Shown here: positions 15,534 through 25,700 of the stretch, one piece after another | Layout of the letters: every line of letters starts with the position of its first letter | Numbering within the stretch: position 1 is the first letter of the stretch | Assembly (NCBI GenBank): GCA_947632055.1 | Contig: CANRNS010000012.1 | Span: forward strand, 1-33,138 | Direction: 5' to 3' | Source of the DNA: an uncultured Akkermansia sp. | Lineage (GTDB): Bacteria > Verrucomicrobiota > Verrucomicrobiia > Verrucomicrobiales > Akkermansiaceae | DNA length: 33,138 bases | Program-made: the position numbers and the translations under genes | Notes under the pieces: generated by a model | Database searches by the model: none | What the model saw: the letters and a program-made list of their open reading frames with translations, nothing else | Told to the model about the DNA's origin: nothing

Positions 15534-15562
15534 ATTATGCCCCATGAGCCAACCTATGTCAA
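15534..15562 (-). promoter_or_regulatory. Sigma70-type promoter of the kdsA-lpt operon
   Basis: On the minus strand TTGACA (15562-15557), 17 bp, CATAAT (15539-15534): perfect -35 and 5/6 -10. The expected start near 15527 gives a leader of about 18 bases containing GGAAGG. Confidence 0.8.
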
Positions 15563-15606
15563 AACTTTTGCGAGCTATGCCACGCAAAGGCCACACCCGT
15601 CCCAAG

Positions 15607-15637
15607 AAAAAGCATCCCCAATGGTAGGCAATGGTGC
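15607..15637 (-). terminator. Terminator-like repeat downstream of GH20
   Basis: On the minus strand GCACC (15637-15633) pairs imperfectly with GGGATGC (15618-15612), followed by five T (15611-15607). The surrounding block 15585-15671 is similar over about 90 bp to 10877-10966. Copy B also has a perfect CAACGC-AAA-GCGTTG hairpin (15644-15658). Confidence 0.5.
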
Positions 15638-15684
15638 GTTGAGCAACGCAAAGCGTTGATGATTTACGATATATGATTTGGAAA

Positions 15685-15744
15685 GTGAGCGCACTGCGCG
15701 CGAGGTTGCCGAGGCAGGGACACAGCTCCGCACAGCTCGCTCAC
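15685..15744 (-). other. 60-nt long imperfect stem-loop after GH20
   Basis: GTGAGCG (15744-15738 on the minus strand) pairs with CGCTCAC (15691-15685). A second helix, CTGTGCG with CGCGCAG, stacks inside it across a 2-base internal loop. TTT follows. It lies 45 bases past the GH20 stop. It may be part of a tandem terminator, a 3' stabiliser or a small structured RNA. Confidence 0.4.
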
Positions 15745-15788
15745 CTTTTGAACAAAACATCGCAAGGAATATGACCTGAGCTGCCTCG

Positions 15789-18083
15789 CTATTTTTCCAT
15801 GAGGCGCAGATCCAGCGAATACACCTGACCTTCCAAGGAGGAGGCGAGCGTTTGCAGCGGCAACACGAAGGTAGAGATGAGCCCCTTGGTGCGGGGACGG
15901 AAGTTTTCCTCCGCAGAAAGGTAGGTATTGAGTCTCATTCGGGTGACGGGCTCGCCATCCAAGAGCAACGCCGTGTTGCCGGGCGTTGCTATCAACTCAA
16001 GTTTGACCCGCTTCCCCACCGGCAGCTTTGCCTCATACGCAAACTCCACCCCATCCGCCCGGCGGAAACCGATGCACCCATCTTTCATGACAGCTATCAA
16101 CTGACCGACGGGAGAAGAGAGCAGCACCTGCTCCTTACCCGTGGGCGCCCCGCGCAGCTCCAGCTCCATGGTCAGGTGGTAGGAGGGTCCAAGGTCCTGC
16201 ATGTGCAGCTGGAGGGGCAACTGATCCGGATGGATCGTGACGGGCTGCTTATCTTTGGGGTGATGCATGGGATTGCTGCCCGGCACAGCGCCGATTTGCT
16301 GGACGAGCGCGCGATGCTGTTCGTAGGTATCCGGCGCCTGAGCAGCCCCCCACATTTTCTGGCTCAAGGTATCGAGCGAATTGGTGATAATGGGCCATAT
16401 ATCCACCATTCCGTAGCCATTGTACAAGAGATCCGTCACATCGTTCCACACGGCAAAGGCTGAACCAATCAGCTGGGGATGGCCGGCCGGCAGTTTCTCG
16501 GAGCGCATCATGTTCGGTTGCCAATGCTCGTACAACCACGCCATGTTACGGTCTGCCCGATAGTAATTGGCATACGGCACAATATAGAGGAACGCATCAC
16601 TCGTGTTGATGACGTCGAAGCCGAGTCGGACGGCCTCGTGGGCATTCATCCACTTTGAATTCCACAAATTAATCTGCACACCTTCCGCCGTTACGGGGGT
16701 TTTCCCGGGCTTCAAGCTCAAGCTTCCCCAAATACGCGGCGTGTGGTGCCGACTCTTCACGTAGCGCACCAACCCGTCCGTATACTTGCGGTAGTCCTCC
16801 GCATTGCCATAAAACTCATCTGCCCCCATGTGGATGACCTCGCATTCATCCAGCACAGCTTTCTCCCCCTTGCCGCCGGGCAGCAAATACTCATCCAGCA
16901 CTTCTTGCACAAAAGTGAGCGTTTCCGGGTTGGCTGCGTCCAACATCTCGCAGCGCCTTTTCTCGTGGCGGTTCATAACGCCTTGGTAGATGAGATCCGG
17001 CCGCAGATGCGTGAAAGCCAACGCGTGCCCGGGCGTATCAAACTCCGGCACAATGCGCACACCGCGCTGCCGAGCGTAATCCACCAACTTGGCGAACTCC
17101 TCCTTGCTGTAGAAGACATCTGACGAGGTGAGGGGCTTACCGTCCGGTCCCTTGCGGGTCGACTCAAGACGGAATGCGGTATAGCTCTCTTTGAAAGGAT
17201 CGCGTCCCGCATCCACATATTTCTCGTGGAATATGAAGTTATTATTAATCACCAAATGAAAATCGTTCATCTTGTACCACGACATCGTGTTGATGACATC
17301 GCGCAACTCCGAAATCGTGTAAGGCGCGCGTCCCGCATCCAAGACAAAACCGCGGACAGCATAGCGGGGAAAATCAACGATTGTGCCGCAGGGCAAAGCT
17401 CCCGCATGTGTGCGCATGATTTGCTGGATCGTACGCATAGCCCACACCAACCCAACGCGAGCGCCGGCCTCAACGCGGACGCGCTCTGTCGAAATATCAA
17501 TGCGATACCCCTCGTCACCCAGCGTGCTGTTCTCCGCAATGTTCAGGCAAATGTCCCAGTCAGCACTCGACGCCCCGCTCTCCTCCGCCGAAACCTCACA
17601 TAACGGATAGCCTGAAATAGACTGCAATATCTCACGCAACAAGGCATCCTGAGGGGCCGACACCCTCAGCTTTGGCCCGCGTGGCTTCCACTCGCCTTCG
17701 CCCCCCTTCCATTGCAAAATAGCAGGCACCACCGCAGGTTTGGCATTGCCTGCGGATGATGGCATCGTCCGGTCATTCGCCGGCAGGGTAATCTCGTAAT
17801 CCGGAGAATCCGCGCTCTGCCCATCCTTCGTCACTCGCATAAACACGCTCACCGGCGTATCGGCGATCAAGCCCGGTCTCACCCGTCCCTGCCGATCCAT
17901 CAACTGCTCATAATCCACCCCTCCCAATTCCACACGTGCTCCGGGCACTTGCGGCAATTCCAACTGCTGCCCGGCCGCATCCAGTTGAGGCGCAGGCAAA
18001 CTGTCGGCTATCTCCTGCAGGCCCTGTGCGCATAAAGTTGACGCAGCTACCATATTCATAACAATGTATTGCAATTTTCTCAT
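15789..18083 (-). CDS. Secreted GH20 beta-N-acetylhexosaminidase
   Basis: 764 residues from the ATG at 18083, which has GGGAGGAA 9 bases upstream; the ATG at 18107 lacks this. A signal peptide is present (MRKLQYIVMNMVAASTLCAQG). A GH20 domain-2-like region is at about 140-235. The catalytic TIM barrel starts near FPRYAVRGFVLDAGR (238-252) and contains the general acid pair in HMGADEFYG (418-426; D422, E423). The usual H-x-G-G-D-E has Ala for the second Gly. The C-terminal 180 or so residues look like a concanavalin/LamG-like beta sandwich. Family members release terminal GlcNAc or GalNAc; some are lacto-N-biosidases, which cannot be told apart here. It is divergent from a secreted GH2 galactosidase, fitting stepwise trimming of mucin or milk-type glycans. 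Confidence 0.9.
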   Translation of the reverse strand: MRKLQYIVMNMVAASTLCAQGLQEIADSLPAPQLDAAGQQLELPQVPGARVELGGVDYEQLMDRQGRVRPGLIADTPVSVFMRVTKDGQSADSPDYEITLPANDRTMPSSAGNAKPAVVPAILQWKGGEGEWKPRGPKLRVSAPQDALLREILQSISGYPLCEVSAEESGASSADWDICLNIAENSTLGDEGYRIDISTERVRVEAGARVGLVWAMRTIQQIMRTHAGALPCGTIVDFPRYAVRGFVLDAGRAPYTISELRDVINTMSWYKMNDFHLVINNNFIFHEKYVDAGRDPFKESYTAFRLESTRKGPDGKPLTSSDVFYSKEEFAKLVDYARQRGVRIVPEFDTPGHALAFTHLRPDLIYQGVMNRHEKRRCEMLDAANPETLTFVQEVLDEYLLPGGKGEKAVLDECEVIHMGADEFYGNAEDYRKYTDGLVRYVKSRHHTPRIWGSLSLKPGKTPVTAEGVQINLWNSKWMNAHEAVRLGFDVINTSDAFLYIVPYANYYRADRNMAWLYEHWQPNMMRSEKLPAGHPQLIGSAFAVWNDVTDLLYNGYGMVDIWPIITNSLDTLSQKMWGAAQAPDTYEQHRALVQQIGAVPGSNPMHHPKDKQPVTIHPDQLPLQLHMQDLGPSYHLTMELELRGAPTGKEQVLLSSPVGQLIAVMKDGCIGFRRADGVEFAYEAKLPVGKRVKLELIATPGNTALLLDGEPVTRMRLNTYLSAEENFRPRTKGLISTFVLPLQTLASSLEGQVYSLDLRLMEK

Positions 18084-18102
18084 CGGCGGATTCCTCCCAC
18101 TC

Positions 18103-18108
18103 ATCATA
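18103..18108 (-). promoter_or_regulatory. Possible -10 of the GH20 gene
   Basis: TATGAT on the minus strand, with transcription expected about 14 bases before the ATG at 18083 and the Shine-Dalgarno site inside the leader. No convincing -35 lies 17 bp upstream, so this is weak. Confidence 0.3.
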
Positions 18109-18258
18109 CATACGGTTCCCGCCTCCTGAAACTTTCATCTTTTTCAATCTGAACAATTGCATATGGTCCGCGATCTTCCTTGGGTCGGATGCGACAGGCG
18201 CTTGAAAATCTCAACGACAATGAAAGAAAAGGCGCTGAACGGACGTATTACTCGTAGC

Positions 18259-21200
18259 ATGGACATGTGGAAAACGACTTTAATCGTAGCTGCTTCTTGC
18301 CTCAGTATGCTTAACGCTCAAGAACAAAGCCCCTACACCCCCCATCCCGACTGGGAGAACCCGCAGCACCTCTCCGAAGGACGCGAGGAGGCCCGCGCAT
18401 TTTTCGAACCCTTTGCCAACCGTGAAGAAGCCCTGAAGGGCAAGCGAGAAGACTCGTCGCGATGGATGTCGCTCAACGGCATGTGGAAGTTCCATTGGGC
18501 TCCCAAACCCGATGAGCGGCCGGTGGATTTTTACAAACCGGAGTACGATGTGAGCGGATGGGCGGATATTGATGTGCCGAGCAACTGGCAAATGCGCGGC
18601 TACGGCACCCCCATCTACAGCAATCAGCCTTACACCATGGTGCGCGATTGGCCCCGCGTCATGACCCCGCCGCGCAATGACATCGAGAAAACCTACACGA
18701 CCCCGAAAACAGAGCCGAATGCCGTGGGCTCCTACCGGCGCGAGTTTGTGCTCCCGGAAGCGTGGGATGGCATGCGCATCTTCATCCGCTTTGATGGCGT
18801 TGATTCTTTCTTCTATCTGTTTGTCAATGGCCACAAGGTGGGATTCTCGAAAGACAGCCGCACTGCCGCCGTGTTTGACATCACCCCGTATTTGCACAAG
18901 GGAAGCAATGTCATCGCCGCGGAAGTTTACCGCTACAGCGATGGTTCCTACCTGGAATGCCAGGATATGTGGCGTCTCTCCGGCATTTTCCGCGGCGTCA
19001 GTGTCATTGCCACCCCACATGTCTTCGTGCGCGACTTCTTTGTGCACACCGACTTTACCAAGCGTCCGGATGGCTCGACAAACTACGCCGAGTGCGACCT
19101 GCGCGTGGACGTGGAAGTGAGCAACCGCACGTCCGAAGAACAACCCTATGAAGTGGAGGCCGAGCTGCTCAACCGTGACGGTAGCTCGCGCATAGTCGCC
19201 TTAAGTTCTGTTCGCGGGCGCGTGCAACCCGGACAAAACGCGACGAAGGATATAGCCGCTCACGTGACTGCCCCACAACTCTGGAGTGCGGAGAAGCCCA
19301 ATCTCTACCGTTTGGTGATGTATCTGAAGGACGCCAACGGACGCGTCTCGGAAACGATTTCACGGCTCATCGGATTCCGCGAAGTCAAACTGGAGGGCGG
19401 TCGATTTTTAGTGAATGGCATGCCGGTGAAGCTGAAAGGCGTGAACCGCCACGAAAGCCAGCACGCCAACGGACATACAGTCACCCCGGAAGAATGCCGC
19501 ACAGAGCTCCTGCTCATGAAGCGCGGCAACATCAACCACATCCGCAACTCGCACTACCCGCAGCCCTCGTATTTCTACGAAATGTGCGATGAATTGGGCA
19601 TCTACGTGTGTGATGAGGCCAACATTGAATCGCACGGTTACCACTATGGCAAGCTCTCGCTCTCGCATCCCAAAGAATGGGAGGCTCAGCATGTGTGGCG
19701 CAACAAAAACATGGTCGAGCAAAGCAAGAACAACCCGTGCGTCATCATGTGGTCGTACGGAAACGAAGCGGGTCCCGGCAAAAACTTTGAAGCCGTGCGC
19801 GATTGGATCAAATCGCGCGACCCCTCTCGCCCCACTCAATACGAACGCAACAACGACCTGGCCGACCTCTGCTCGAACCAATACCCGAGCGTCAACTGGA
19901 TGCGCGAAGTTGCCGCCAAGAAACTGGACAAGCCGTGGTATGTTTCCGAATACGCCCACATTCTCTGCAACTCCATGGGTAACCTGAAGGATTACTGGGA
20001 TGCCATTGACACGAGCGATTCCATCATCGGCGGCGCTATCTGGGAATGGATTCACCAATGCTACGACCAGGAGGTTACCACACCTGACGGCAAAAAAGTG
20101 ATTCGCCAGAGCTACGGGGGCGACCGCGGGGAAGAACCCAACGATGGCATTTTCTGCATGAAGGGGGTCATCTACAGCGACCGTACGCCCTCGCCTGTAT
20201 ACGATGAAATTCGCAAGGTCCACCAAAACGTGGATTGTCGTTTCCTGGGAACCACGCCGGACAGCAAAGGACTGAAGTTTGCCATCAAAAACAAACATCT
20301 CTTTACCAATCTCAACGAGTATCACGCCCACTGGCAAATTACCGATGAGGGACAGCACGTGCTCGCTCAGGGAGACTTCACCTTGGATGCCGCTCCCTTG
20401 GAAACGAAAGCGTGGGAACTCCCGAGCAGCTCCATTCCGGCAAAGCAGTTCAAGCCCGATCGCAAGTATTTCCTCACCATCTGGTTTACCCTTGCCGAAA
20501 ATACGCCATGGGCTGACCAAGGCTATGTGGTCGCTACCGAGCAAATCATCCTGCCGGACGGCTTCACCGGCTACTCCAGCAAATCGCGCATCATGCCCCT
20601 GAATACCGAGCAAAAGCTGGAGGTACGCAACCACAACTCGGAGGTCCTCGTCATCGGAAACAGCTTCTCCCTGTGCATCGACAAAATTACCGGCGGTATT
20701 AAAAATTACATCGTCAACGGCAACGAACTCATCTCCGATAAAGCCACCCTGCACCTCAATTCTTTCCGCGCGCCCCTCGCCAACGACAAATGGGTCATGA
20801 ACCAATGGCTTCAGAGCGGCATGCGCGTCATGCACCACACGGCATCCCCCTTGCTCGTCGAACGCCTCTCCGATGGCGTCGTACGCATCTCTTGCGATGT
20901 GATAAGCCGCGGACAGCGTAAGGAAAGTCTGGATAGCATGCTCTACGACCATGGAAAGTTTACGCCGGATGATAACGGCCCCATCACGGAAAAGGACTTC
21001 AGCTACTCCACGCAAATCGTCTATACCATCCTTCCCAACGGCTACGTGAATGTCCAGGCCGGCATTCTCCCCAAGGCGGACAAAGTGGTGCTGCCCCGCC
21101 TGGGCTACACCCTCAGTTTGCCCGAAAAGTTCAACAAGGTGCTTTGGTACGGTCGCGGTCCTGGGGAAAATTACCCGGATCGCAAGAGCGGATCCCCCAT

Positions 21201-22689
21201 CGGAGTTTACTCGCGTTCCGTGTCTGATATGGTGGAAAGGTACCCGCTGCCTATGGAAATGGGCAACCGGATGGATACCCGATGGGTGGCGGTTACAGAT
21301 GACCATGGCGTGGGGCTTCTGATCTCCTCCTCGGAAGGAGAAACCGTCAATTTCTCCGCCCTGCCCTACACGGCCCAGGCTCTCTTCGCCGCCGCGCACC
21401 CCGAAGAACTGCAACCCGCCGGCGCTACAATACTGAACATCGACAAGCTGACGCTGGGACTGGGCGGCGCCTCGTGCGGACCGCGTCCCCTCGACCGCGA
21501 CATACCGCTGGCCGCCCCCACGTCATTCTCCTTCTCCCTGCTTCCCATCATGCCCGGAGACAACCCGGTGGAAATAGGTCGCCGCTCGCTGCCTCTGGCG
21601 GGGGCCGTCACGATTTCCCGCGATGATCTCGGTTACGTGCACGCCCACTGCGATACCAAGGATGCCCGCATCAACATGACCTTGCCAGACGGTACATCCA
21701 CGACCTACACTCAACCTTTCCTGCAGCGCGAAGAAGGCACCATACGCGCCTTTGCCTCCATGGACGGTTGTCTGGATTCCGCTACCACCTGGCAGCATTT
21801 TGACGCCTGGCGACCGAGCAACCTGTTGCGCATCGTGTCGTGTTCCTCGACATCCGGTCAATCAGAATCTCCATGGCGTCTCATCGATGGGCGCAGTGAT
21901 ACGATTTGGCACAGCCAGTGGCACGGACAGCCGGCTCCCTACCCGCACGAGGTGGTCATCGACCTGGGCGTGGATTCCGAATTGCGAGGCTTCACCATCA
22001 CCCCGCGCCAGGCGCGCAGTTCCTCTCGTGTCCGCAAAATTGCCTTCTATCTCTCCATGGATGGTCAAAACTGGACGCCTCAACCGGCCTGTACCTTGGA
22101 AATGGAAGACAGCGACCACGAACAGAGCGTCATCATGCCGGATATGCAGACCGCCCGCTTCGTCAAGCTCGTCTGCCTGGAGCCCATGGTGCCGGGTGAA
22201 CCCTACGCTGCATTGGCGGAGTTTGTGCCGATTGTCACCAAGGTGATGGGCGAATACCCGCCTCACGCATACTTCTCGGTGAATTACGTAAGCTCGGAAT
22301 TGCCGGGCATCGGTCAGGCCGTCCACGTGCTGGATGGAAATGAGGAAACCTACTGGCACTCCATGAAAGGGGTGACCGTAGCCAGTTTCCCGCATGACAT
22401 CCGCTTGGATCTCGGCGGCGAACGAACCATCAAAGGTATGCTGTACCGCGCAGCGGCCCCTCAGGATGCCCGCATCAAAGATTACGAAATCTATGTGAGT
22501 CAAGATGGCGCCAACTGGGGTGAACCTGTGGCCCGTGGTTCCTTTGCCGATCATACCGACCAACAGCAGGCTCTCTTCTTTGCTCCCACCAAAGCGCGCT
22601 TTGTGCGCCTGGTCGCCCTCAATTCCCACAGCGGCGGGGATTCTGCGGCCATCTCAGAGCTCGATGTGATGCCGGCTGATGAACAGTAA
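18259..22689 (+). CDS. Secreted GH2 beta-galactosidase with two C-terminal F5/8-type C (CBM32) domains
   Basis: 1476 residues from the ATG at 18259, chosen because a signal peptide begins there (MDMWKTTLIVAASCLSMLNAQ); an in-frame ATG at 18220 is possible. LacZ-type order: sugar-binding jellyroll (about 65-255), Ig-like domain (about 260-375), TIM barrel with acid/base Glu in WSYGNEAG (E503) and nucleophile in WYVSEYAH (E564). A second Ig-like and a beta-gal small-chain domain follow to about 1090. Two discoidin-like modules then occur: about 1210-1345 with SPWRLIDGRSDTIWHSQW, and about 1360-1470 with AVHVLDGNEETYWHS. Extracellular or periplasmic cleavage of terminal beta-galactose on host glycans is the likely role, with the CBM32 pair binding galactosides. 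No Shine-Dalgarno site or clear promoter was found. Confidence 0.92.
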   Translation: MDMWKTTLIVAASCLSMLNAQEQSPYTPHPDWENPQHLSEGREEARAFFEPFANREEALKGKREDSSRWMSLNGMWKFHWAPKPDERPVDFYKPEYDVSGWADIDVPSNWQMRGYGTPIYSNQPYTMVRDWPRVMTPPRNDIEKTYTTPKTEPNAVGSYRREFVLPEAWDGMRIFIRFDGVDSFFYLFVNGHKVGFSKDSRTAAVFDITPYLHKGSNVIAAEVYRYSDGSYLECQDMWRLSGIFRGVSVIATPHVFVRDFFVHTDFTKRPDGSTNYAECDLRVDVEVSNRTSEEQPYEVEAELLNRDGSSRIVALSSVRGRVQPGQNATKDIAAHVTAPQLWSAEKPNLYRLVMYLKDANGRVSETISRLIGFREVKLEGGRFLVNGMPVKLKGVNRHESQHANGHTVTPEECRTELLLMKRGNINHIRNSHYPQPSYFYEMCDELGIYVCDEANIESHGYHYGKLSLSHPKEWEAQHVWRNKNMVEQSKNNPCVIMWSYGNEAGPGKNFEAVRDWIKSRDPSRPTQYERNNDLADLCSNQYPSVNWMREVAAKKLDKPWYVSEYAHILCNSMGNLKDYWDAIDTSDSIIGGAIWEWIHQCYDQEVTTPDGKKVIRQSYGGDRGEEPNDGIFCMKGVIYSDRTPSPVYDEIRKVHQNVDCRFLGTTPDSKGLKFAIKNKHLFTNLNEYHAHWQITDEGQHVLAQGDFTLDAAPLETKAWELPSSSIPAKQFKPDRKYFLTIWFTLAENTPWADQGYVVATEQIILPDGFTGYSSKSRIMPLNTEQKLEVRNHNSEVLVIGNSFSLCIDKITGGIKNYIVNGNELISDKATLHLNSFRAPLANDKWVMNQWLQSGMRVMHHTASPLLVERLSDGVVRISCDVISRGQRKESLDSMLYDHGKFTPDDNGPITEKDFSYSTQIVYTILPNGYVNVQAGILPKADKVVLPRLGYTLSLPEKFNKVLWYGRGPGENYPDRKSGSPIGVYSRSVSDMVERYPLPMEMGNRMDTRWVAVTDDHGVGLLISSSEGETVNFSALPYTAQALFAAAHPEELQPAGATILNIDKLTLGLGGASCGPRPLDRDIPLAAPTSFSFSLLPIMPGDNPVEIGRRSLPLAGAVTISRDDLGYVHAHCDTKDARINMTLPDGTSTTYTQPFLQREEGTIRAFASMDGCLDSATTWQHFDAWRPSNLLRIVSCSSTSGQSESPWRLIDGRSDTIWHSQWHGQPAPYPHEVVIDLGVDSELRGFTITPRQARSSSRVRKIAFYLSMDGQNWTPQPACTLEMEDSDHEQSVIMPDMQTARFVKLVCLEPMVPGEPYAALAEFVPIVTKVMGEYPPHAYFSVNYVSSELPGIGQAVHVLDGNEETYWHSMKGVTVASFPHDIRLDLGGERTIKGMLYRAAAPQDARIKDYEIYVSQDGANWGEPVARGSFADHTDQQQALFFAPTKARFVRLVALNSHSGGDSAAISELDVMPADEQ

Positions 22690-22701
22690 TTCGGACGCGA
22701 G

Positions 22702-22728
22702 GCAAACGCATTCTCGAAATGCGTTTGC
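22702..22728. terminator. Bidirectional hairpin between convergent genes
   Basis: Perfect 11-bp stem GCAAACGCATT / AATGCGTTTGC around a 5-base loop, between the ends of the GH2 gene (plus) and the autotransporter (minus). There is no T-run on either strand, so intrinsic termination is plausible but not canonical. Confidence 0.6.
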
Positions 22729-22748
22729 TATCTACGAGTTTGTCGGCT

Positions 22749-25700
22749 CTAAAAATTGAGGCGGTAGCCAACGCTTGCCTCCACGCTCTTCCAGCCACTT
22801 CGCAGCTCGACTCCGGCGTCCACGAAGATATCGCCCGCGCGCTTCCCCAAAGGCAAGGTAACGCCCACGCCTAACTCCACACCCAGCACGCCGACTTCAG
22901 CGCTGCGCATTTTTGTCACATAATCGCCGTAGAACAGGCGCGTGGCTGCCTCGCCCCGGCGATCGCCCACATCGGCTTTCAGCAACGCGCGCGCTTCCAA
23001 CAGGGCGCTGCGGTTGAGCGCCTTCGCCCCGAACTGCGCGCTCCAGCGCGCTCCGACGCCCAGCGTCACTTGCGTGCTGTCCATATCCTGCACGCTCAAT
23101 CCCGCGTCGCTTCCCTTTTCATCGAAGCTGTTGAGCGAGATATGGCGCACTTCGGCGTTCATGACAAGCTCGACGCTCCTGCGCGCCTCCTCGTCCCTAT
23201 AAGCGAGGTAAGAAAGCTCGTAGAGCGCGCCGAAGACATAACCGTCCGTGTTGCCGGTTGCCGTGTAGCCCGCTCCGGGCACCGTGCGCCTCGTCTCCAC
23301 ATCGACCACACCTTCGCTGAGCTCCAGCAAGTGCGTCCAGCGTCCTCTGCGATAACGCAGGAACATATTTGCATACACCGTATCAATATCACTTCTCAAA
23401 CGATCGACGCCATCGCTCTTCAAATCATTGTACATGGCGTTGATGGCAAAGCCGAGCGTCCAATATGGATTCATGTGCATGGCCAGACCCACACTGCCAC
23501 CCCAGCCGCTGAGCCGGAATCCCGGCGCCAGTCCGTCATCGTTCTGCTCGTGGTAAATGCTCTCTGCATTCAGCCACATGTGGCAATCGAAGGCGTCCGT
23601 CCCCTCGGGAACCGATGGCAGTCCGAGCGCGCGGTTGCGCAACGAGGTGAGTTGATGGTGCATATCCTGGCCGACAGCCGGAGTCAGGGTGCTCAACGAG
23701 GCGCCCATGGCGCCCGCCAAGGTATGGGCCAGCGCGCCGCTGTTGCCGTTGTCGTACAGCTCGACTGTGCGCTCCACCAAACGATACAAATCCGAATTGG
23801 GATCATTGAGCAGCCTCTGCGCCTCTTGTTTCTCGGTGATTTCCCAAAGAGCCCTGGCGCCCTCCAGTGCGTTGTGTCCCCCCACCGCCGCAGCTTTCGC
23901 CAGCTCATTCTCAACGGCTATCTCCATCTTCAATTTCACGGCTTTATCTTCCTTGATAATCTTCGCGCTTCCAACGTGCAAGAAGCCGACTCCGCGCAGC
24001 TGGTCCTTCTGCAGTTCAATGCCGTTACCGCTATCTTCTTCAGACAGAGCTTGCAGACCCTCTTTGCTCCCGCTCCCCTCGTCGAGGGTGATCTCGCCAT
24101 TCACACTGCCCAGTGTGAAAGTATCGCTGGTTGGCATGGCGCTGCCCGCCGCTTGCAGCACAAGCTGCGCGCCTTCCCCCATCGTGAAATTTTCAAAACG
24201 CAAGCCCGTGGAGCTGCTGCCAGCGAAGGAAAAAAGCAACGTGGTCTTCGAGCCGTTCGCCAATTCGAAATCTCCCATGTCCCAGCCAGCGTTCTTGCCG
24301 CTGCTGCCCACGTCCAACAGGATCACAGCGCCCTCTTCCACCTTCACGTCCCACGCGGAGTTGCCCTTCACATTGGAAAAACTCTGCGCGTAATCGCTCG
24401 CGGCTATCGTCATGGTGCCGTTGTAGCCGCTTAAGTCGCCGCTGAACTCGTGGTGCCCGTCTTTAACGGTAATCGTCACATCGGCCTTTCCTTCTGTCGC
24501 AATGGCTCCTTCGCCGTACAGACCATCGAGCTCATGCTGCACCGGCTGATCATCCTCAGCGTTTCGGGTCCTCCTCGCTTTTCTCTGCGTCCCAGATTCC
24601 TCCTCCTTTTCCTTGCCCAAAGTCAGCTTAGATCCCTTCTCCAGATGCAAATGGACATTCTGCAACTTCCCGTTCTTTCCCACGTTAACGTTTCCTTGAA
24701 CGTGGACAATATTCATCTGATCATCCTCGGCAGCGCCAATGGTCACGCTTACGTTGGTATCATCGGCACTGTCGCTTCTGCCCAACTGGAGTTCGCCTCC
24801 GTCTTTCAACAGGATGTGTTCCTTGCGGTCGGTGGCATAGCGAGTTGTACCCTCATCGCTCTCTTCCACATCCCCGGCCAGGGACACGAAAGAACCGTCG
24901 ATAACCAGTTGCCCGTCATTCCCATTGGTGAAGGTCACGCCCTGAGTGCCCAAATCGTGGTGGGAGACTTGGCCCTTGCCACCGCTGGCTAAAGTCAGCA
25001 CCCCGGTGTCCATGAAAAGCCCCTGCCCCTCACTCAAGTCCAGCTTGCCCTCCACACGCGTGCACCAATTTGCTCCGTTTTTCGCATCCGTCGGATCCGG
25101 ATCCTCATGGCTAATGTGCAGCGCGGCTCCCTCGATGGTGATCTCGCCGCCGTAAGTCAAGGTGCCGTCCGTCTGCACATGCTCATCATCCTGCTTCTCG
25201 TAACTGTTCTTGAAAGTCACCTGGTTGTTCGTTTCACCATCACCTTTAATGGTAAGCTCCCCCTCGGCGCTGCCTTGCAGGTTGTGCAGCGTCAGTCCGC
25301 TTTCACTGAAGCTCTCGGGTATCTCCGATGCTTTGGAAAAATCAATATTGGTTTTGCTGTCGACTTCCACATTCTTATACTTGCCCACAGCGTCGTACAC
25401 ATTTTCTCCATCCTCCACCTTCCAATTGTCGTTCTCATTATCCCCTGAGCTTTCGTACTGTTTTTGCTCGTCGCGCTCGCTGGAGTAGGTCAGCACCAGA
25501 TCGCCGTCCCCGCTCCACGTGCCCGACCAACCGGACAACACCAACTCCTGGCTGATTTGCACCTGCTTGTTGCCGTTCCAATCGCTCAAATCCCCTTTCG
25601 TCACGTGATACCTGACCTCCGTTTGATCCTTGGGCGTGTCAGGCAGACCATCAATTTCCAGACTCAGTTTGGCATTTTCTCCCAGCTCGATCTGCCCTCC

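Noticed and set aside
15509..15605. N-terminal extension of kdsA from an upstream in-frame ATG
   Set aside because: The extension overlaps a near-perfect promoter; the internal ATG has a strong ribosome site and gives the family's normal length.
19408..21414. Minus-strand open frame of 668 codons inside the GH2 gene
   Set aside because: It lies fully antisense to conserved GH2 catalytic sequence; its length reflects GC-rich codon use and its product shows no recognisable domain.
23070..24434. Plus-strand open frame of 454 codons
   Set aside because: Antisense to the autotransporter barrel and passenger; no motif, signal peptide or ribosome site.
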